Assembly: GCF_001484605.1 (NCBI RefSeq)
Contig: NZ_CP013747.1
Location: 1,922,001 to 1,986,000, forward strand
Origin: Pseudarthrobacter sulfonivorans
Lineage (GTDB): Bacteria; Actinomycetota; Actinomycetes; Actinomycetales; Micrococcaceae
DNA: 64,000 nucleotides
Direction of reading: 5' to 3'
The notes beneath the pieces were generated by a model. That model was not told the origin of the DNA. It worked only from the letters and a program-made list of their open reading frames with translations, and ran no database searches. The translations under genes were made by a program, and so were the position numbers. Positions 61,961 to 64,000 of the stretch are shown piece after piece (the stretch's first letter is position 1; the number at the start of each line of letters is the position of its first letter).

Positions 61961-63807
61961 CTACTTCCGGAAGTCGAACAGCGCCGTGTGAGTTGTTCCG
62001 TCATTCAATCCCAGGGTGAATTGCCGGCACGTTCCTGCCCAGGCTTTCTGGGTTTTCCACACGTACGTGTACGTATCGGAGCCGGCCGCATAGCTCAGCG
62101 AACTGCTTCCCGCGGCCATAGTCTGCTCGATGTCGTCCAGGGCTGCGCCGCCCGGGCAGGCAATAGCGGACGACGACGGCGCTCCCGCCGCCAGGATATC
62201 CAGCCCCCGGTTCCCGCCGACCCCGAACTTGATTGGCGCGGCAGCGCCGGCCTTCATGGCGTTCAGGGTGCCGCCGTTATCCACCGGCTGCAGGAACCCG
62301 CGGAACGGCCAACGCGGCTGGCCAACGGCGAATGGTGAGAAGGAAGTGGTCCGGCCGCACACTTTGCCAGTTCCGCTGAGTGCGGTATCAGTGATGTCAG
62401 CCCACGCCCCACCCACGTAGTGGTAGAGATGCTGGCCCGCGGCCTGGTCATCTGACATGCCAAAGGTGTCGAACGTGATGCAGACAAGGACCCCGAGCGT
62501 TGAGCTGAAGACCGCGGTGGTTTCGATGTCGTAGTACAGCGGACGGCTAGTGAGCGAGGAGAATCCGCCGTCGGGGTAGGCATCTCCGGACCCGAGCCGC
62601 GTGACAGTGGTGGTGCCGGGTGTTCCCACGTCAGCGAATTTCAGGGCCACATCGGTCCTTCCGTCGTTGTCCACGGGCGCCACCACAACGTTCGCTCCAC
62701 TGATGGTGAGGCCTGGATCCACCGGCCCCACGGCGTTGCTCGCAAAGGCAGTGTAGGAGCATCCGACGCCGGCGATGTCCAGGCGCGCGGTCACGGACTT
62801 CCCGTCCGCCGCAAGAGGCACCACAAACGTGGGTCCGAACGCGCCTCCGACCAGCTGGCCGCCGACGTACCAGCTGTACCGGTGCAGGCAACCCTCAAGA
62901 CCCCAACCACCCTCAACGTAGTCGGTCGACGCTGTCAGAGTGGCGCCAACGGCAGGTTCACCCGCGAGGGTCAGGACGTGCAACGGACCCACAGCCGCAG
63001 GAGTGTCGAGGAAGAAGGCGTAGGCAAGGTTGAAGTGGTTGGCGCCATCGAGAGTGATGGGTTCCGCCTCGGCACGGTTAGGGGTTTCGGGCCACCAACG
63101 TTCAACGTTTCCGGCCTTGAAGCGCACCTTGTAGACCCCGGGGGCGACGTCCTGGAACGTGTAGTAACCGTTGCCGTCGGTCTCGGTGAAAGCGACCCGC
63201 CCGGCCCCCGGATCCGGCGCTGCCGCGTCGTAGAGTTCCACCGCCACGTCCGCCAATAAGGATCCTTGCTGAGCCGAAACGTCGTTGCCCACTCCACCGG
63301 AGATCGATGACTCCGAGGGGTGCAGCACCGTCCAGCCTGCGGAAGTCCAGCTGGACGTGCCGGTTACGGAGTCCACCACAATCGCGTCCGCCGTCTCGAA
63401 GGTCTTCCGCTCCTGATAGCCGAGCAATTCCCGGAAGGAATCTGAGTAGCGGCCCGATGATGAGGTGTGCCAGCTCTCCTGGTAACCGTCGGCGGTGGCC
63501 CTGATCTTGTAGTATCCGTCTGCAAGATTGAACGAAACGACTTCGCCGAAGCCCCCGGGAGCCGTCTGGGTGTCCACCGGCTCTTGGCCGTCACCGGTCG
63601 CATCAAACACTTCATACACAATGTCCGGTGGCGTGACAGAGGCGAACTGTCGTTGATTAGGACCATGACTTCCGGGGAATCCAGGAGGACGCTGACTGAC
63701 ACGCGGCTCGGGTCCGCGTAGGCCGGAGCACCGAGCGGTGCCGCCAATAACAATAGGAGTGCCGCCAGGACTGCCGTAAATCGCCGAGACCCGCTAATTC
63801 CAGACAT
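61961..63807 (-). pseudogene. Large secreted beta-domain protein, interrupted by a one-base frameshift
   Basis: About 615 aa if repaired. Signal peptide (cleavage near AYA, about residue 32). Then two SdrD-like or carboxypeptidase-regulatory-like beta domains (YYKIRATADGYQESWH; TDGNGYYTFQDVAPGVYKVR), an Ig-like/PKD-like domain (GEPAVGATLTASTDYVEGG) and a C-terminal PxKF-type domain (PVDNGGTLNAMKAGAAAPIK). The start is the ATG at 63807 (GGGAG 6 nt upstream). Near 63643 the frame changes; adding one G in TTCGCCTCT gives DSSASVTPPDIVYEVFD and a continuous protein. No LPxTG or membrane anchor is seen. Probably a cell-surface or matrix protein; binding target unknown. Confidence 0.8.
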
Positions 63808-64000
63808 TCCACACTCCCGCCACGCATACATTCGAGTGGGCAAATTCGAGCGGGCGTCCCAGACCGAAGGCTCAAACCGAATCGCCGGCTCATCCCAAGG
63901 AAATTGCGCGACGATTAGCCCAACGGTACGCCCGGAGGCTGTTAGTCAGCAACGATTTTGCGCATACCCAAGTCCGTCTTGCGCATTCAAAATTGGCATC

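Noticed and set aside
1..64000. CRISPR arrays and rRNA genes
   Set aside because: No regularly spaced repeats with unique spacers and no rRNA sequence were seen; the only tandem repeat is the four-copy unit at 1700.

Overview
The window is high-GC actinobacterial DNA. Gene content and protein style point to the Micrococcaceae, close to Arthrobacter or Pseudarthrobacter: DUF222/HNH genes, IS30 and IS3 relics, GTG starts, a disA-mutY neighbourhood and ANTAR regulators. This genus placement is inference from the sequence alone. The window is chromosomal and mixes housekeeping genes with accessory carbohydrate, phosphorus and mobile-element segments.

Layout. 0-2.6 kb: a large serine recombinase sits against the 3' remnant of a DUF222/HNH gene, followed by a short tandem repeat and a PrmC-like methyltransferase. 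2.7-9.2 kb: alpha-glucan use, with a secreted GH13 amylase carrying two C-terminal X25 modules and a malQ gene overlapping an NmrA-type reductase gene. 9.2-17.9 kb: a fructan locus with a secreted GH32 levanase/inulinase, a LacI regulator, a three-gene sugar ABC transporter and a PfkB sugar kinase. Matching 12-bp operator palindromes lie at the levanase promoter, the transporter promoter and the regulator start codon. Extracellular fructan would be cut to fructose, imported by the transporter and phosphorylated by the kinase. 17.9-21.2 kb: a second LacI regulator, a frameshifted HhH glycosylase-like gene, a relic of a GH51 arabinofuranosidase beside a long inverted repeat, a GAF-ANTAR regulator and tRNA-Lys(TTT).

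21.3-29.6 kb: phosphate uptake, with a PhoU-like/PiT pair convergent with pstSCAB (which has a candidate Pho box), then a FUSC-type membrane protein. 29.8-40 kb: radA, a PhnDCE-type ABC transporter with a tyrosine-phosphatase-like gene and a TetR gene, a sensor kinase without a partner regulator, fabF and prfC. 40-46.9 kb: a decayed zone with two transposase relics, a complete IS30-family element, a broken resolvase and a frameshifted TOPRIM gene, between a few small intact genes. 47-52 kb: disA, a membrane-anchored protein, mutY, two tandem DUF3592 genes, a lipoprotein and a DUF3040 gene. 52-54.3 kb: dhaKLM, the PTS-linked dihydroxyacetone kinase. 54.5-64 kb: a GNAT acetyltransferase, a VOC protein divergent from an AraC regulator, clpC, a second AraC regulator, an NmrA-family protein divergent from a DUF1772 protein, and a large secreted repeat protein with a frameshift.

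Two points affect how the window is read. First, at least seven reading frames or relic frames are each broken by exactly one missing base in a short homopolymer. This looks more like assembly indel error than biological decay and should be checked against reads before any of these genes is called a pseudogene. Second, I did not find an obviously new defence or biosynthetic system. The most original observations are the palindrome-linked fructan regulon, a fructanase in which one accessory module appears nested inside another, an IS30 transposase with several HTH-like segments, and a phosphonate-type transporter operon with a phosphatase.
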